64,000 nucleotides of DNA, taken from Maridesulfovibrio sp050916235 (lineage in GTDB: Bacteria > Desulfobacterota > Desulfovibrionia > Desulfovibrionales > Desulfovibrionaceae). Where the stretch lies: NCBI RefSeq assembly GCF_050916235.1, contig NZ_CP104854.1:2852001-2916000 (forward strand), read 5' to 3'. The position numbers and the translations under genes are program-made. Shown here in pieces: positions 15,945 through 25,400 of this stretch (position 1 is its first letter; every line of letters begins with the position of its first letter). Under the pieces are notes generated by a model. That model searched no databases. It was not told the origin of the DNA and saw only the letters and a list, made by a program, of their open reading frames with translations.

Positions 15945-15962
15945 TTGTGTTTTTTTTCACTT
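15945..15962. promoter_or_regulatory. Rex/HcpR-like half-palindrome near the dsr transcription start
   Basis: TTGTG, eight T, CAC, TT resembles the TTGTGAA-N4-TTCACAA operator of the redox sensor Rex at 10 of 14 defined positions. It lies just downstream of the putative -10. Rex and HcpR are known regulators of energy metabolism in sulfate reducers, but this site is degenerate. Confidence 0.25.
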
Positions 15963-15983
15963 AAGGGTATCTTTCCCTCCCCT

Positions 15984-16068
15984 GCATCGTATGCCGATTG
16001 GGGGGTCTCGCACTAAGAGAGGAAAGCAACCGGGCGAAGCCGGGTGACACTGGCGGCAAACCGGATGC
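15984..16068 (+). promoter_or_regulatory. Structured 5' leader of dsrA
   Basis: GCATC (15984-15988) can pair with GATGC (16064-16068). Inside lies a stable CCGG-GCGAAG-CCGG hairpin and a GC-rich segment. The leader contains no T run. I compared it by eye with cobalamin, c-di-GMP-I and glycine riboswitches and found no match. Confidence 0.35.
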
Positions 16069-16119
16069 CTAATTTGTATTGGTAGGTATATCTATTAAAC
16101 TTTATGGAGGTTTAAGGGA

Positions 16120-17433
16120 ATGGCGAAACACAAAACTCCCTTGTTGGACCAGCTTGAAAGCGGGCCGTGGCCTAGCTTCGTGTCCGACGTAAAACAAGAA
16201 GCCGAAGTTAGAGCCAAAAATGAGAAGGGCGTGGAATACCAGATTCCCGTTGAAGTCTGTGATGACCTTCTCGGTGTACTCGAGCTCTCTTACTCTGATG
16301 GTGAAACTCACTGGAAACACGGCGGTATCGTTGGCGTTTTCGGTTACGGCGGCGGCGTTATCGGCCGTTACTGTGACCAGCCCGAAATGTTCCCCGGCGT
16401 AGCACACTTCCACACTGTTCGTGTTGCTCAGCCCAGTGGTAAGTACTACACCACCGAATTCCTGCGTCAGATCACTGATATCTGGGATATGCGCGGCTCC
16501 GGTCTGACCAACATGCACGGTTCTACCGGTGACATCGTCTTCCTCGGAACCACCACTCCCCAGCTCGAAGAAATTTTCTTTGAACTGACCCACAATGTAA
16601 ACGTTGACCTCGGCGGCTCCGGCTCCAACCTGCGTACTCCCGCAGCTTGTCTCGGTATGTCCCGTTGTCAGTATGCATGTTACGACTCTCAGGGTCTCTG
16701 CTACCACATGACCCAGGAATACCAGGACGAACTCCACCGTCCCGCATTCCCCTACAAGTTCAAGTTCAAGTTCGACGCTTGCCCCAACAGCTGTGTTTGT
16801 GCACTCGCTCGTTCCGACTTCTCCGTTGTAGGTATCTGGAAAGACGAAATCCGCATCGACCAGGAAGCTGTTGCAGCTTATGTCGGCGGCGAATTCAAGC
16901 CCAACGCTGGTGCACACTCCGGTCGTGACTGGGGTGCATTCGACATCCAGAAAGAAGTTGTTGCTCTCTGTCCCGGCAGATGCATCAAGTACGAAGATGG
17001 CAAACTGTCCATCAACGACAAAGAATGTATGCACTGCATGCACTGCATCAACACCATGCCCCGCGCACTGATGATCGGTAACGATCGCGGAGCATCCATC
17101 CTCTGCGGTGCTAAAGCTCCGATCCTTGACGGTCCTCAGCTCAGCTCCCTCCTCGTTCCCTTCATCAAGGTAGAAGATCCCTTCGACGAAGTGAAAGAAG
17201 TTGTTGAGAACATTTGGGACTGGTGGATGGAAGAAGGTAAGAACCGTGAGCGTCTTGGTGAAACCATGCGCCGCATGGGCTTCCAGAAGCTTCTTGAAGT
17301 TACCGGTATCGATGCTGATCCCAGACACGTTCAGGAACCCAGACACAACCCCTACATCTTCTGGAAAGCTGAAGATGTTGATGGTCCTTGGGAACGTGAT
17401 ATTAACGAATACAGAAAAAGACACCAGAGATAA
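16120..17433 (+). CDS. dsrA: Dissimilatory sulfite reductase alpha subunit
   Basis: This 437-residue protein is the alpha chain of the cytoplasmic alpha2beta2 siroheme enzyme that reduces sulfite, the last step of sulfate respiration. The siroheme-[4Fe-4S] motif is CLGMSRCQYAC near 177-187 with CPNSC near 220. A ferredoxin-type insert has CPGRC and CMHCMHC near 285-312. GSTGDIVF and the KFKFDACP segment are typical of DsrA. ATG 16120 is preceded by GGAGG. It is first in the dsrA-dsrB-dsrD unit. Confidence 0.99.
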   Translation: MAKHKTPLLDQLESGPWPSFVSDVKQEAEVRAKNEKGVEYQIPVEVCDDLLGVLELSYSDGETHWKHGGIVGVFGYGGGVIGRYCDQPEMFPGVAHFHTVRVAQPSGKYYTTEFLRQITDIWDMRGSGLTNMHGSTGDIVFLGTTTPQLEEIFFELTHNVNVDLGGSGSNLRTPAACLGMSRCQYACYDSQGLCYHMTQEYQDELHRPAFPYKFKFKFDACPNSCVCALARSDFSVVGIWKDEIRIDQEAVAAYVGGEFKPNAGAHSGRDWGAFDIQKEVVALCPGRCIKYEDGKLSINDKECMHCMHCINTMPRALMIGNDRGASILCGAKAPILDGPQLSSLLVPFIKVEDPFDEVKEVVENIWDWWMEEGKNRERLGETMRRMGFQKLLEVTGIDADPRHVQEPRHNPYIFWKAEDVDGPWERDINEYRKRHQR

Positions 17434-17448
17434 CACGGGAGGACAGAC

Positions 17449-18594
17449 ATGGCGTTCGTTTCTTCTGGCTACAATCCAGACAAACCGATGGAAAACCGGA
17501 TCTCGGACATTGGACCTCGTAACTTTAGCGAGTTCCTTCCCCCGGTTATCAAAAATAACTTCGGCAAATGGAAATACCATGAAATTCTTGAGCCGGGCGT
17601 ACTGGTTCACGTTGCCGAATCCGGAGATGAAGTATACACAGTCCGCTGTGGTACCGCTCGCCTCATGACTATTACTCTGATCCGTGAAATGTGTGACATC
17701 GCAGACAAACACTGCGACGGTTACCTCCGTTTCACCACCCGTAACAACGTCGAGTTCATGGTTGATTCCAAGGACAAGATGGTAGCTCTGAAAGAAGATC
17801 TGCTTTCCCGCAAGTTCGCAGGTGGTTCTTACAAGTTCCCCGTGGGTGGTACCGGTGCCGGTATCTCTAACATCGTTCACACTCAGGGCTGGGTTCACTG
17901 CCACACCCCCGCGACCGATGCTTCCGGTACTGTTAAAGTTATCATGGACGAAATGTTCGAAGAGTTCACTTCACACAACATGCCCGCACCCGTGCGTATC
18001 GCTGTTGCCTGCTGTCTGAACATGTGTGGTGCTTGCCACTGCTCCGATATCGCTGTTGTCGGTATCCACCGTAAGCCCCCCATCATCGACCACGAATACC
18101 TCGACAACCTTTGCGAAATTCCTCTGGCAGTTGCTTCCTGCCCCACCGGCGCTGTTCGTCCTTCCAAGGTCGAGCTCGACGGCAAGCAGTACAAGACTGT
18201 TGCCATTAAGGAAGAACGCTGCATGTACTGCGGTAACTGCTACACCATGTGCCCCTCCCTGCCCCTTTCCGATAAGGAAGGTGACGGTATCGCACTGATG
18301 GTTGGTGGTAAGGTTTCCAACCGTATCTCCATGCCTAAGTTCTCCAAGGTTGTTGTTGCATTTATCCCCAACGAACCTCCCCGTTGGCCGACACTGACCA
18401 AGACCATCCGTAAGATTGTTGATGTCTACAAAGCAGACGCCAACAAATACGAACGTCTGGGTGACTGGGCAGAGCGTATCGGTTGGGAACGTTTCTTCGA
18501 GAAAACCGGTCTGGAGTTCACTCCTCACCTCATCGATGATTTCCGTGATCCCGCATACTACACCTGGCGTCAGTCCACTCAGTTCAAGTTCTAA
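17449..18594 (+). CDS. dsrB: Dissimilatory sulfite reductase beta subunit
   Basis: This 381-residue protein is the catalytic partner of DsrA. Motifs include TRNNVEFMV, NIVHTQGWVHCHTPATDASG, the siroheme/cluster cysteines CCLNMCGACHCSD and CPTGAVRP, and ferredoxin cysteines in CMYCGNCYTMCP. It starts 16 bp after dsrA with GGAGGACAGAC before ATG. DsrB supplies the active siroheme and the surface that receives DsrC, which is not encoded in this window. Confidence 0.99.
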   Translation: MAFVSSGYNPDKPMENRISDIGPRNFSEFLPPVIKNNFGKWKYHEILEPGVLVHVAESGDEVYTVRCGTARLMTITLIREMCDIADKHCDGYLRFTTRNNVEFMVDSKDKMVALKEDLLSRKFAGGSYKFPVGGTGAGISNIVHTQGWVHCHTPATDASGTVKVIMDEMFEEFTSHNMPAPVRIAVACCLNMCGACHCSDIAVVGIHRKPPIIDHEYLDNLCEIPLAVASCPTGAVRPSKVELDGKQYKTVAIKEERCMYCGNCYTMCPSLPLSDKEGDGIALMVGGKVSNRISMPKFSKVVVAFIPNEPPRWPTLTKTIRKIVDVYKADANKYERLGDWAERIGWERFFEKTGLEFTPHLIDDFRDPAYYTWRQSTQFKF

Positions 18595-18611
18595 TCAGAA
18601 TTGAGAATTAA

Positions 18612-18635
18612 GGGGCGCGGAATTTTCCGCGCCCC
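18612..18635 (+). promoter_or_regulatory. Intercistronic hairpin between dsrB and dsrD
   Basis: A perfect 9-bp all-GC stem (18612-18620 with 18627-18635), extendable by A-T pairs, is followed by GTTTAAAAAAAG and not by a T run. It is more likely an mRNA processing or stability element than a full terminator. Confidence 0.6.
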
Positions 18636-18659
18636 GTTTAAAAAAAGAAGAGGCTTATT

Positions 18660-18908
18660 ATGGCGATCGAAATGGAATCCGCAAAAGCTACTATTCTTGA
18701 GTTCCTGGAAAAGAAGACAGGTGATAAGAGTAAATTTTACTTTAACGATTTCACTAAGCTTTTCCCGGATGAGAAAGGCCGCGATGTGAAAAAGGTTCTG
18801 ACCGAACTCGTTAAAGCGGAAAAAGTCGAATACTGGTCCTCCGGAAGTACTACCATGTACGGCCTGAAGGGTGCCGGTAAGCAGGGCGCAGCAGAGCACG
18901 AAGATTAA
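18660..18908 (+). CDS. dsrD: DsrD, activator of dissimilatory sulfite reductase
   Basis: This 82-residue protein has a winged-helix-like fold: FLEKKTGDKSKFYFNDF, then KKVLTELVKAEKVEYWSSGSTTMYGL. It is the usual length for DsrD, whose family is reported to stimulate DsrAB activity. GAGG precedes ATG 18660. It follows dsrB after a GC hairpin and ends with its own terminator. Confidence 0.96.
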   Translation: MAIEMESAKATILEFLEKKTGDKSKFYFNDFTKLFPDEKGRDVKKVLTELVKAEKVEYWSSGSTTMYGLKGAGKQGAAEHED

Positions 18909-18934
18909 TCTTCGGCTTATCCTGAGCTTTCAAG

Positions 18935-18968
18935 TGCCTTGTCCATCAATGGGCAAGGCATTTTTTTT
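18935..18968 (+). terminator. Terminator after dsrD
   Basis: A 10-bp stem with one G-U pair (18935-18944 with 18951-18960) is followed by T8. Confidence 0.9.
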
Positions 18969-19084
18969 GGGTTGCTCCCAAACAGGCAGGGCAAGGTTTC
19001 GCTTGTCTTTTTAGCCTTGAAACACTACTGAAACCCTTGTGCGGATGAGCTACTGGATGAATTATTACAGGGCGTAATCAGAAG

Positions 19085-20479
19085 ATGAATTTTCCTCGTA
19101 TCGTTTTAGCCGGACTTTCGGGCGGCACCGGCAAGACCATTGTCACGCTCGGGTTGTGCCGTGCCTTCCGTAATCGGGGCCGGGTGGTTAAGCCCTTCAA
19201 AAAGGGGCCCGACTACATTGACGCCAGATGGCTGGGGCTTGCTTCCGGTCGGTATGCCACCAATCTTGATCCTTTCCTTATGCCCAATGACCGCCTCAAA
19301 GCCCTTTTTCTGGAAAAAGGGCTGGACGCCGATATTTCCATAGTTGAAGGAAACAGGGGACTCTTTGACGGCAAGGACGTGGACGGTTCATGTTCCACGG
19401 CTGAGCTTGCCCGTATAATCAAGGCTCCTGTCATCCTGACCATCGACTGCACCAAAATGACCCGCACCGTTGCCGCGATTGTCGCCGGCTGCAAAGCCTT
19501 TGAAGACGGATTCAATCTTGCCGGGGTTATTCTCAACCGTACTGCCGGTGAGCGGCATCGCAATATCCTGCGCAGTTCAATCGAGACCTACACTGATGTG
19601 CCTGTCCTGGGCATGCTTCCAAAATTCAAGGATAATCCCATCCCCGAACGTCATATGGGTCTTGTTTCCAATACCGAATATGATGCCGTGGACAAGGCTC
19701 TGGACACCCTCGGCCGGATGGCTCAGGACTGCATCGATCTTGATGCCGTGTATGCGATTGCAGCAGGCGCGCAGGAAGGACTTTCTGCCGCGGAGTCGGC
19801 CTGGACCGACATTGTGCCTGCCAGTGGTGAAAAGCCGGTAATCGGGATCGTCCGTGATGAGGCCCTGTGGTTCTACTATGAGGAGAACCTTGAGGCCCTC
19901 GAACGTGCAGGGGCGGAGATTAAAGAGGTTTCGCTCTTTGCGGATGAGACCTGGCCGGAAATAGACGGACTTTATCTCGGCGGTGGTTTTCCCGAGACCT
20001 TGGCGAAAGAGATTTCCGAGAATGTTCTGATACGCGAACACGTGCGTTTTCTTGCTGATTCCGGTCTGCCCATTTTTGCCGAATGCGGCGGGTTCATGTA
20101 TCTGGGACGAGATGTGGAGTACGAGGGTTGTCTTTTCCCCATGTCCGGTGTGCTTGACCTTTCCACCCGCCTGTGCCCGAGGCCGCAGGGGCTTGGTTAT
20201 ACATCCGGAACAATAGTGCATGACAATCCGTTTTTTCCGCTGGGCTCAAAGGTCATCGGCCACGAGTTCCATTATTCTCTGTGTGTGGATAACAAGGAGG
20301 CATCTCCCCGTTACGCGCTGGATATGGATCGGGGTAAGGGCATGGCTGACGGGCACGACGGGCTGGTTCGCGGCAACATCTACGCAGGTTACAATCATAT
20401 CCATGCGCTTGGCGCTCCCTGCTGGGCCGGAAATTTCGTAAAGGCCGCTGCTGAGTTCAAGCGCGGCAGAAAGGCGTAA
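19085..20479 (+). CDS. cobB: Cobyrinate a,c-diamide synthase family; likely siroheme amidase (DsrN type)
   Basis: This 464-residue protein amidates carboxylates of a tetrapyrrole with glutamine and ATP. It has an N-terminal P-loop-like SGGTGKTIVTLGLCRA, KKGPDYIDA, and VEGNRGLFDGKD. A class I glutamine amidotransferase domain occupies the second half, with catalytic Cys in FAECGGFMYLGRD and His in GHEFHYS. In Desulfovibrio this gene follows dsrABD. Homologues named DsrN in sulfur oxidisers are linked to the siroheme-amide of Dsr, so the substrate here may be siroheme and not cobyrinate. It is separated from dsrD by a terminator, so it may have its own promoter. Confidence 0.9.
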   Translation: MNFPRIVLAGLSGGTGKTIVTLGLCRAFRNRGRVVKPFKKGPDYIDARWLGLASGRYATNLDPFLMPNDRLKALFLEKGLDADISIVEGNRGLFDGKDVDGSCSTAELARIIKAPVILTIDCTKMTRTVAAIVAGCKAFEDGFNLAGVILNRTAGERHRNILRSSIETYTDVPVLGMLPKFKDNPIPERHMGLVSNTEYDAVDKALDTLGRMAQDCIDLDAVYAIAAGAQEGLSAAESAWTDIVPASGEKPVIGIVRDEALWFYYEENLEALERAGAEIKEVSLFADETWPEIDGLYLGGGFPETLAKEISENVLIREHVRFLADSGLPIFAECGGFMYLGRDVEYEGCLFPMSGVLDLSTRLCPRPQGLGYTSGTIVHDNPFFPLGSKVIGHEFHYSLCVDNKEASPRYALDMDRGKGMADGHDGLVRGNIYAGYNHIHALGAPCWAGNFVKAAAEFKRGRKA

Positions 20480-20514
20480 AGTGGCTTCCGCCCGATCTTC
20501 TGAGCTCGGATTTT

Positions 20515-21261
20515 TTAAGGCATGAAGGCCCGGGCAATGCGGAAGATATCGTCGTAACTGAGTTTTTTTCTGATCCCAAGGCACATTTCTGCTGCCATAT
20601 CCATTTTCCGTTCTGAGTAACTTAATATCTGGTCTGCCTGTACCGTGAGGTTGGTTTGCAGCACCCGGTGATCAAACCCGTCTATGACCTGGGTTAATCC
20701 ATTGGCGTAGAAGGGAATCTTGATATACGGGATGAGCTGCTCCAGTTGCTGTTTGCCTTCTTTTCGACTCAGGATTATGTGAAAGAGCAGTTTGACGAGC
20801 AGACGGTCCGGCTGGAGTTTGTGGTCGAACTCCAAGAGCAGGGTGTGGTCTGAATTTTTATCCAGCAGGCCGTCAACAAGACCGTGTGCCAGACTGAACG
20901 CCTTTTTTTCGGAAATGACGGAAACCGGATACTGGGATGCCATCCGGACAAAGGTTATCCTGGGATTTTCCTGTGAAGACATGGCCCGCAAGGCGAGCTG
21001 CATGGCTGAAAGCTTGCGTGCGTATTCCCCGATCAGGGTCTTGGTCTTATGGGCTGCCAGTCTTTGGACCGTTTCGGGGTCCATTTCTGAAAATGCCGTT
21101 TCCAGCAAAAATTTGATGTATGGTTCCCGGGTATATCGTATCTCTTCCTCAAGAACTTCCCTGTTGCGCTTTACATCAATCAGTTTCTTGATAGAAAGCC
21201 AATAGGCGGCCAGTCCTTCTGCGGGCATTTCCAGAATATCAAAATCTTTTTGTTCTTCCAT
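20515..21261 (-). CDS. Hypothetical all-helical protein, 248 aa
   Basis: The sequence is soluble, without Cys clusters, signal peptide or membrane span. It is predicted by eye to be mostly helical (KKLIDVKRNREVLEEEIRYT, LLVKLLFHIILSRKEGKQ). ATG 21261 has GGAAAT upstream. It converges with cobB and is divergent from lgt, so context gives no functional hint. I recognise no domain. Confidence 0.7.
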   Translation of the reverse strand: MEEQKDFDILEMPAEGLAAYWLSIKKLIDVKRNREVLEEEIRYTREPYIKFLLETAFSEMDPETVQRLAAHKTKTLIGEYARKLSAMQLALRAMSSQENPRITFVRMASQYPVSVISEKKAFSLAHGLVDGLLDKNSDHTLLLEFDHKLQPDRLLVKLLFHIILSRKEGKQQLEQLIPYIKIPFYANGLTQVIDGFDHRVLQTNLTVQADQILSYSERKMDMAAEMCLGIRKKLSYDDIFRIARAFMP

Positions 21262-21372
21262 CGGGGATTTCCTTGTATTTCCTTATTCTGGATTGTAACT
21301 GAATTTGTCCGGGAAAAATAGGCTGGATAGGGCTGTTTTTTTCTAACCAAGTTATTGCACAGGTTATTAGTT

Positions 21373-22182
21373 ATGATTGTACTTCCTGAATTTGACACTG
21401 TGGCATTCCGCATCGGACCGCTTAAAGCCAACTGGTACGGCCTGATGTATATGATCGGCTTCGCGATTGCATGGATGCTGGGCCGTTACCGGGCTTCCAA
21501 GCCCACCAACAACTGGACTGGGCAGCAGGTGGACGATCTGATCACCTGGCTTGTGGTCGGCCTTGTTGTCGGTGCCAGGCTTGGATATTGCCTGATTTAT
21601 GAACCGGAATATTTCCTGGCACATCCTCTCGATATTGTGGCAGTCTGGAAGGGCGGCATGTCCTTTCACGGCGGTGCTGCTGGGGTCGCGATCGTGGCCT
21701 GGCGTTTCGCAAAGGCAACAGGGCGCACAACACTTGATGTGGGTGATTTCTTTGTGCCGCTGGCCCCGCTTGGCCTGCTTTGCGGGCGAATAGGGAATTT
21801 CATCAACGGCGAATTGTGGGGAAGGGTGACCGATGTTCCGTGGGGCATGGTCTTCCCGAGCCAAAGGGCAGGAACTCTGCCACGGCACCCCTCCCAGCTC
21901 TACGAAGGGGCACTTGAGGGGCTCCTGCTTTTCCTTATTCTCTGGTTCTGGTCCGCCAAGCCACGCCCGCGCGGTACAGCTACAGGCCTTTTCCTGATGG
22001 GATATGGTTCTTTCAGGGCTTTTGTGGAGTTTTTCCGCCAGCCGGACCCGCAGCTCGGATTTATTGCTTTCGGATGGCTGACTATGGGACAGCTTCTGTG
22101 TGTTCCCATGATTCTTGCCGGGCTGGCCCTATTTGTCTGGGGGCTTAAGAAGGGTCCTATCCCTCCCGCTGCAAAAATGTAG
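21373..22182 (+). CDS. lgt: Prolipoprotein diacylglyceryl transferase
   Basis: This 269-residue inner-membrane enzyme attaches diacylglycerol from phosphatidylglycerol to the lipobox cysteine of prolipoproteins. The signature GRIGNFINGELWGR near residue 140 includes the essential Arg. WYGLMYMIGF near the start, GMSFHGG and RHPSQLYE are also present. I preferred ATG 21373, which gives the usual short N-terminus before the first helix. An in-frame TTG at 21355 has no better ribosome-binding site. A lipoprotein substrate is encoded at 50.0 kb. Confidence 0.95.
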   Translation: MIVLPEFDTVAFRIGPLKANWYGLMYMIGFAIAWMLGRYRASKPTNNWTGQQVDDLITWLVVGLVVGARLGYCLIYEPEYFLAHPLDIVAVWKGGMSFHGGAAGVAIVAWRFAKATGRTTLDVGDFFVPLAPLGLLCGRIGNFINGELWGRVTDVPWGMVFPSQRAGTLPRHPSQLYEGALEGLLLFLILWFWSAKPRPRGTATGLFLMGYGSFRAFVEFFRQPDPQLGFIAFGWLTMGQLLCVPMILAGLALFVWGLKKGPIPPAAKM

Positions 22183-22205
22183 TAATATTTGTAAGTGTTA
22201 TCTTG

Positions 22206-22249
22206 AAACTCCCGCTTTCCTCGGTTGAGGAAGACGGGAGTTTTATTTT
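22206..22249 (+). terminator. Terminator after lgt
   Basis: AAACTCCCG pairs with CGGGAGTTT, and an inner TTCCTC/GAGGAA stem is capped by GGTT. TTTTATTTT follows. Confidence 0.85.
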
Positions 22250-22279
22250 GCGATTGTTATGGTTGTTCAATCTTTGAAT

Positions 22280-22305
22280 CAGGAGGTAATAATTATTACC
22301 TCCTG
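22280..22305. promoter_or_regulatory. Perfect 26-bp palindrome upstream of the first FecR-RTX gene
   Basis: The half-site CAGGAGGTAATAA is followed directly by its exact reverse complement, with no spacer. There is no T run, so it is not an obvious terminator. It may be an operator. It lies 167 bp before the start codon. Confidence 0.5.
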
Positions 22306-22418
22306 TAAGATATCGTTTTAGAATGCGTTGTGTACATTCAAATTGATGTAAAAATGCATCTGTTGCGTTATAATGCTATATAAAGTTCAGTGATGAAATA
22401 TGTGTTTGATTTGACATT

Positions 22419-22427
22419 TGCTATAAT
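22419..22427 (+). promoter_or_regulatory. Extended -10 element before the first FecR-RTX gene
   Basis: TGCTATAAT is a perfect extended -10 box 45 bp before the start codon. A canonical -35 at the correct distance is weak (a TTGACA lies too close, at 22411). Confidence 0.35.
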
Positions 22428-22471
22428 TTATGTATGGCTAGAGTTTCAGTAAATTGTAGAGAGTTTAAATA

Positions 22472-25400
22472 ATGCCGATAACTGCACAATCAATCGGAGT
22501 CGTTGCTGCTGTCGACGGCGAGGTTTTTGCCCAATCTGAAGCGGGTGTGCGTTCACTTGAAAGTGGAAGCCCGGTCTATCAGGGAGAGGAGCTTGTCACC
22601 GGTCCTGATAGTAATGTGGAAATCCGCTTTGTGGATGATACCCTGCTGTCTCAGGGCAGTGACTCGACCATCTCGCTGGACGACTACGCTTTTGACCCTA
22701 CGGGAAATATGGACCCTGCGCTTATGTTCAAGATGGCGCAGGGCACTTTCCGCATGGTCACCGGTAGGATAGCCGAACAGAACCCTGAGCGGTTCAAAAT
22801 CGGCTCTCCGCTTGCGACTATCGGTATCCGCGGAACAACCACGGTCCATGAAATTATTCCCGGTAACGGGGAAAAGCACGGTGTTGAGGAGATTCACAGC
22901 GGCAAGGCCATGATTGTTCAGGGGCTGGACGGCGGCGTGCGCATGATTTCGTCGCCGCAATCACTTGTGGATATTTCTTCATCAGGATTGCTGAGTACCG
23001 TGCGTCCCATGTCGACTCAGGAACTCAACACCTTCCGCGAAATTGCGCCCGCAGCTATCCGTCAGGAACAGGAAATCCGCCAGGAACGCGAGGATGAGAA
23101 AAATCAGCAGGATGATCCTGAGCAGGACAACACTGATGACGCGCAGAACGATGGCGAAGATCAGCAGGGAGACGGAGAGCAGGACGCTGCTGAGGATGGG
23201 CAGGCAGAGGGAGAGAATGCTGATGGGCAGGCTGAAGGCGAAGCTGCCGCTGGTGAAGTCGCCGGGGAAGCCGAGGGAACCGGTGGGGAAGGTGCCGATC
23301 CGCAGGATGGAGAGGCTCAGGGCGGTGAAGGTCAGGATGGTGCAGCAGATGCTCCCGGTGCAGTTCTGGGCGGCGACGGCGATGAAAGCACTGGCCCTGA
23401 AATAGCCGCAGGTCCGGATCAGCAGGGGAGTGCACAACCCGGAGAAAATCCCGGTGGTGGTGATATCGGTTCCGGTGGCGATGGTGCAGTTCGCAGCGGT
23501 AGCGTCCTTTTTGGCGGCGGTGGTGTTATTGATCCGGGTGGTATTCTGGTAGACCAGCGGGAACTGGATGGAACCAAGCTGACAGAGCCTCCGCAGGCTG
23601 ACGGCAGCTCCGAAATTGATGACGGAGATTCTGCTGGAGACGGAGACTCTCAGGGAGATGGGCAGGACACTGGAACCGGGGAAGATACCGGAGCCGATGA
23701 AACCGGTGACGAAACTCAATTCGGCAGTACTGCCGAAGACAACACGGGAAATGATGATGAAGATCTGATTGAAGATCTGCCTCAGGAAGACGATGCTGTT
23801 CCCGATTCCGATGTTGAAGAGCCGACTGAAAGCCCTGTCGAAAGTGAGACTGTGACTACCGAGGATGATGTCTTTTACGGAACGTCCGGAGCGGACGAGC
23901 TGGAAGGCACTTACGAGGATGAAACTTTTTACGGTTACGCCGGTAACGATAACATAACTGCGCTCTCCGGTAATGATATTCTGGATGGTGGGACCGGCGA
24001 TGATACTCTTTACGGTGACAACGGCGATGATACCCTTGTGGGCAGCGCCGGTGACAGTTCCGAACACAACACCCTCTATGGCGGAGACGGAACTGACTTC
24101 GTCGATTACAGTGCGTTGGGGACTTCTGCCGAATTGCATGTTGATCTTGAGACCATGTATGGCTCCAGCTCCTTGGGATATGATGAACTTTTTGCGATTG
24201 AAGGTGTCATCGGTTCCGACGGGGATGACGGCATAATCGGCTCCAGCGGTGCAAACACCTTCATAGGCAGCCTCGGCAGCGATAACTATGACGGTGGCGA
24301 CGATGTTGATTTTATCGACTACAGCCTTATTGAAGGTGTTGTTTCAGTTGACCTTGATGCCGCAACCCCGAAAGCATCATACCTCGGCGAGGAAGATGTT
24401 CTCAAGAGTATTGAGGGCGTCATCGGTTCCGATCAGGGCGATTCAATACAGGGAACAGCGGGAACCCAGACCCTGATAGGTGGCAAGGGTGATGATTCCA
24501 TTGCCGGTCTTGCCGGTGACGACTGGATTGAGGGCGGCGACGGAAAGGATGAACTGGACGGCGGTGACGGTAACGATACCATTTTCGGCGGAGACTTTAC
24601 CGATATAATTACAGGCGGAGCCGGGGATGACCTGTTGTATGGAGACCTGCTGGACGAGAGCGAATCCGACGAGAATGACGCTGACACCATTTCCGGTGGT
24701 GACGGCAATGACATCATTTATGGTCATGCCGGTAATGATACTCTGAACGGAGAAGCCGATAACGATACCCTTTACGGTGATGATGGCGATGATACCCTAG
24801 ACGGAGGAACCGGAGATGACATCCTAAACGGCGGAGACGGTGACGACACCCTTGCCGGCGGAGACGGAAGCGATTGGGCCGACTACCGCTATCTGGACGG
24901 CAACGAAGGTGTCGTAACCGGTGTTGATGCCGGGTTCAGCATTACTCTCAATGATTCCGGGGGAACATCCACCCATTCGACCGGTAAGGATAAGCTTTAC
25001 GATATAGAAAATGTTTACGGCTCCAAACTGGCGGATACAATAGTTTCTGAGGTCGCCGGAACCCTGTATGGAAATGACGGCAGGGACACTCTCACAGGTT
25101 CGGATATTTCAGATTTCGGGGATTATATTGACGGCGGGTTGCACGAAGATTCCATCATGGGTCGCGGAGGTAATGACACCCTTTACGGCGGAGCCTGCGA
25201 TGATACCATAGATGGCGGTGCCGGGTCGGATACAATAGATGGAGGCACCTATAACGACTTCCTTTACGGCGGCATGGGTGATGATACAATTTTGGGTGGA
25301 ACAGGTGATGATTCTCTTGATGGTGGTGACGGTGATGACATCCTTGAAGGCGGAGACGGTGATGATATTCTTGAGGGCGGAACCGGGGCCGATACCCTTG

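Noticed and set aside
16021..16080. c-di-GMP-I or glycine riboswitch in the dsrA leader
   Set aside because: Short similar strings such as GGCAAACC occur, but the tetraloop-receptor and second conserved stem of those classes are missing.
16102..17904. 600-codon open frame antisense to dsrA and dsrB
   Set aside because: It mirrors the third-codon-position bias of dsrAB, has low-complexity Val/Phe/Gly-rich translation, no family motif and no ribosome-binding site.
23221..23290. LapG-type cleavage site (Ala-Ala-Ala-Gly) in the linker of the first FecR-RTX protein
   Set aside because: The site lies in an Ala/Gly/Glu-rich stretch where it is expected by chance, it is absent from the other two paralogues, and the shared PAAI segment does not fit the consensus (the third copy has PQAI).
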